From Candidatus Methanophagales archaeon (GTDB lineage: Archaea; Halobacteriota; Syntropharchaeia; Alkanophagales; Methanospirareceae), in contig JAUXHM010000009.1 of the NCBI GenBank assembly GCA_030621535.1, forward strand, positions 1 through 14,263: 14,263 nt of DNA, given 5' to 3'. The notes below the pieces were generated by a model. It was not told the DNA's origin, ran no database searches, and was given only the letters and a program-made list of their open reading frames with translations. Of the stretch, positions 14,233 through 14,263 are shown in pieces. A program made the translations under genes and the position numbers. Each line of letters opens with the position of its first letter. The first letter of the stretch is position 1.

Positions 14233-14263
14233 GACACAGATTAACGCAGATTAACACAGATGA
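14233..14263. mobile_element. Palindromic repeat element (copy 3, left arm only)
   Basis: The bases are identical to 13555-13585, the left arm of copy 2. The window ends inside it, so the right arm cannot be judged. Confidence 0.7.

Larger units (their letters stand above)
13997..14263 (+). repeat. Direct repeat copy B (metK' 3' end plus element left arm)
   Basis: This is the second copy of the 267-base repeat, offset by 678 bases from copy A. It runs to the last base of the window, so its true right end is unknown. Confidence 0.9.

Overview
The window is archaeal. It carries a single-gene MCM replicative helicase, an archaeal-type S-adenosylmethionine synthetase, SepF, a ZPR1-type zinc protein, and coenzyme F420 and methanogenesis-marker genes (CofH, methanogenesis marker 2). 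Initiation signals fit archaea (GGTG/GGTGAT/GAGGGG Shine-Dalgarno boxes, T/A-rich TATA boxes). The gene set points to a methanogenic or methane-oxidising euryarchaeote. My best guess is an ANME-1/Methanophagales-like lineage, but that is inference and no marker here proves it.

Layout. 1-234 is the end of an extracellular beta-rich protein. 271-573 (minus) holds most of an ArsR-like winged-helix regulator with no normal start codon. 564-1163 is an unrecognised aromatic-rich protein. 1341-4681 (minus) reads, in transcription order, HAD-family phosphatase-like protein, methanogenesis marker 2, cofH, then the C-terminal half of a SIMPL-domain protein lying in frame after the cofH stop. Divergent from this is mcm (4832-6928), followed by purF (best start 7025). 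After a decayed repeat element with a GxxExxY gene remnant (8531-8670) comes a tight plus-strand cluster sepF - zpr1-like - recQ (8816-12161), and then metK (12299-13504).

The right end is a small rearrangement zone. A palindromic element with terminal inverted repeats (13555-13643) follows metK. Next come an orphan antitoxin-like gene and the deleted remains of a RelE-like toxin. A second, diverged copy of the metK 3' end then leads into a second copy of the element's left arm, where the window stops. The two metK tails differ almost only at synonymous codons, while the 99 bp covering the last codons, the 3' flank and the element arm are identical.

The intact genes are core metabolism, replication and division: F420 biosynthesis and a methanogenesis-linked pair, purine synthesis, SAM synthesis, MCM/RecQ helicases and the FtsZ anchor SepF. 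The accessory signal is in gene remnants and repeats: ArsR, SIMPL, GxxExxY, RelE and metK tail. I did not find a clearly new intact defence or mobile system. The most unusual structure is the metK-tail/TIR-element/toxin-antitoxin unit of 678 bp at the right edge.
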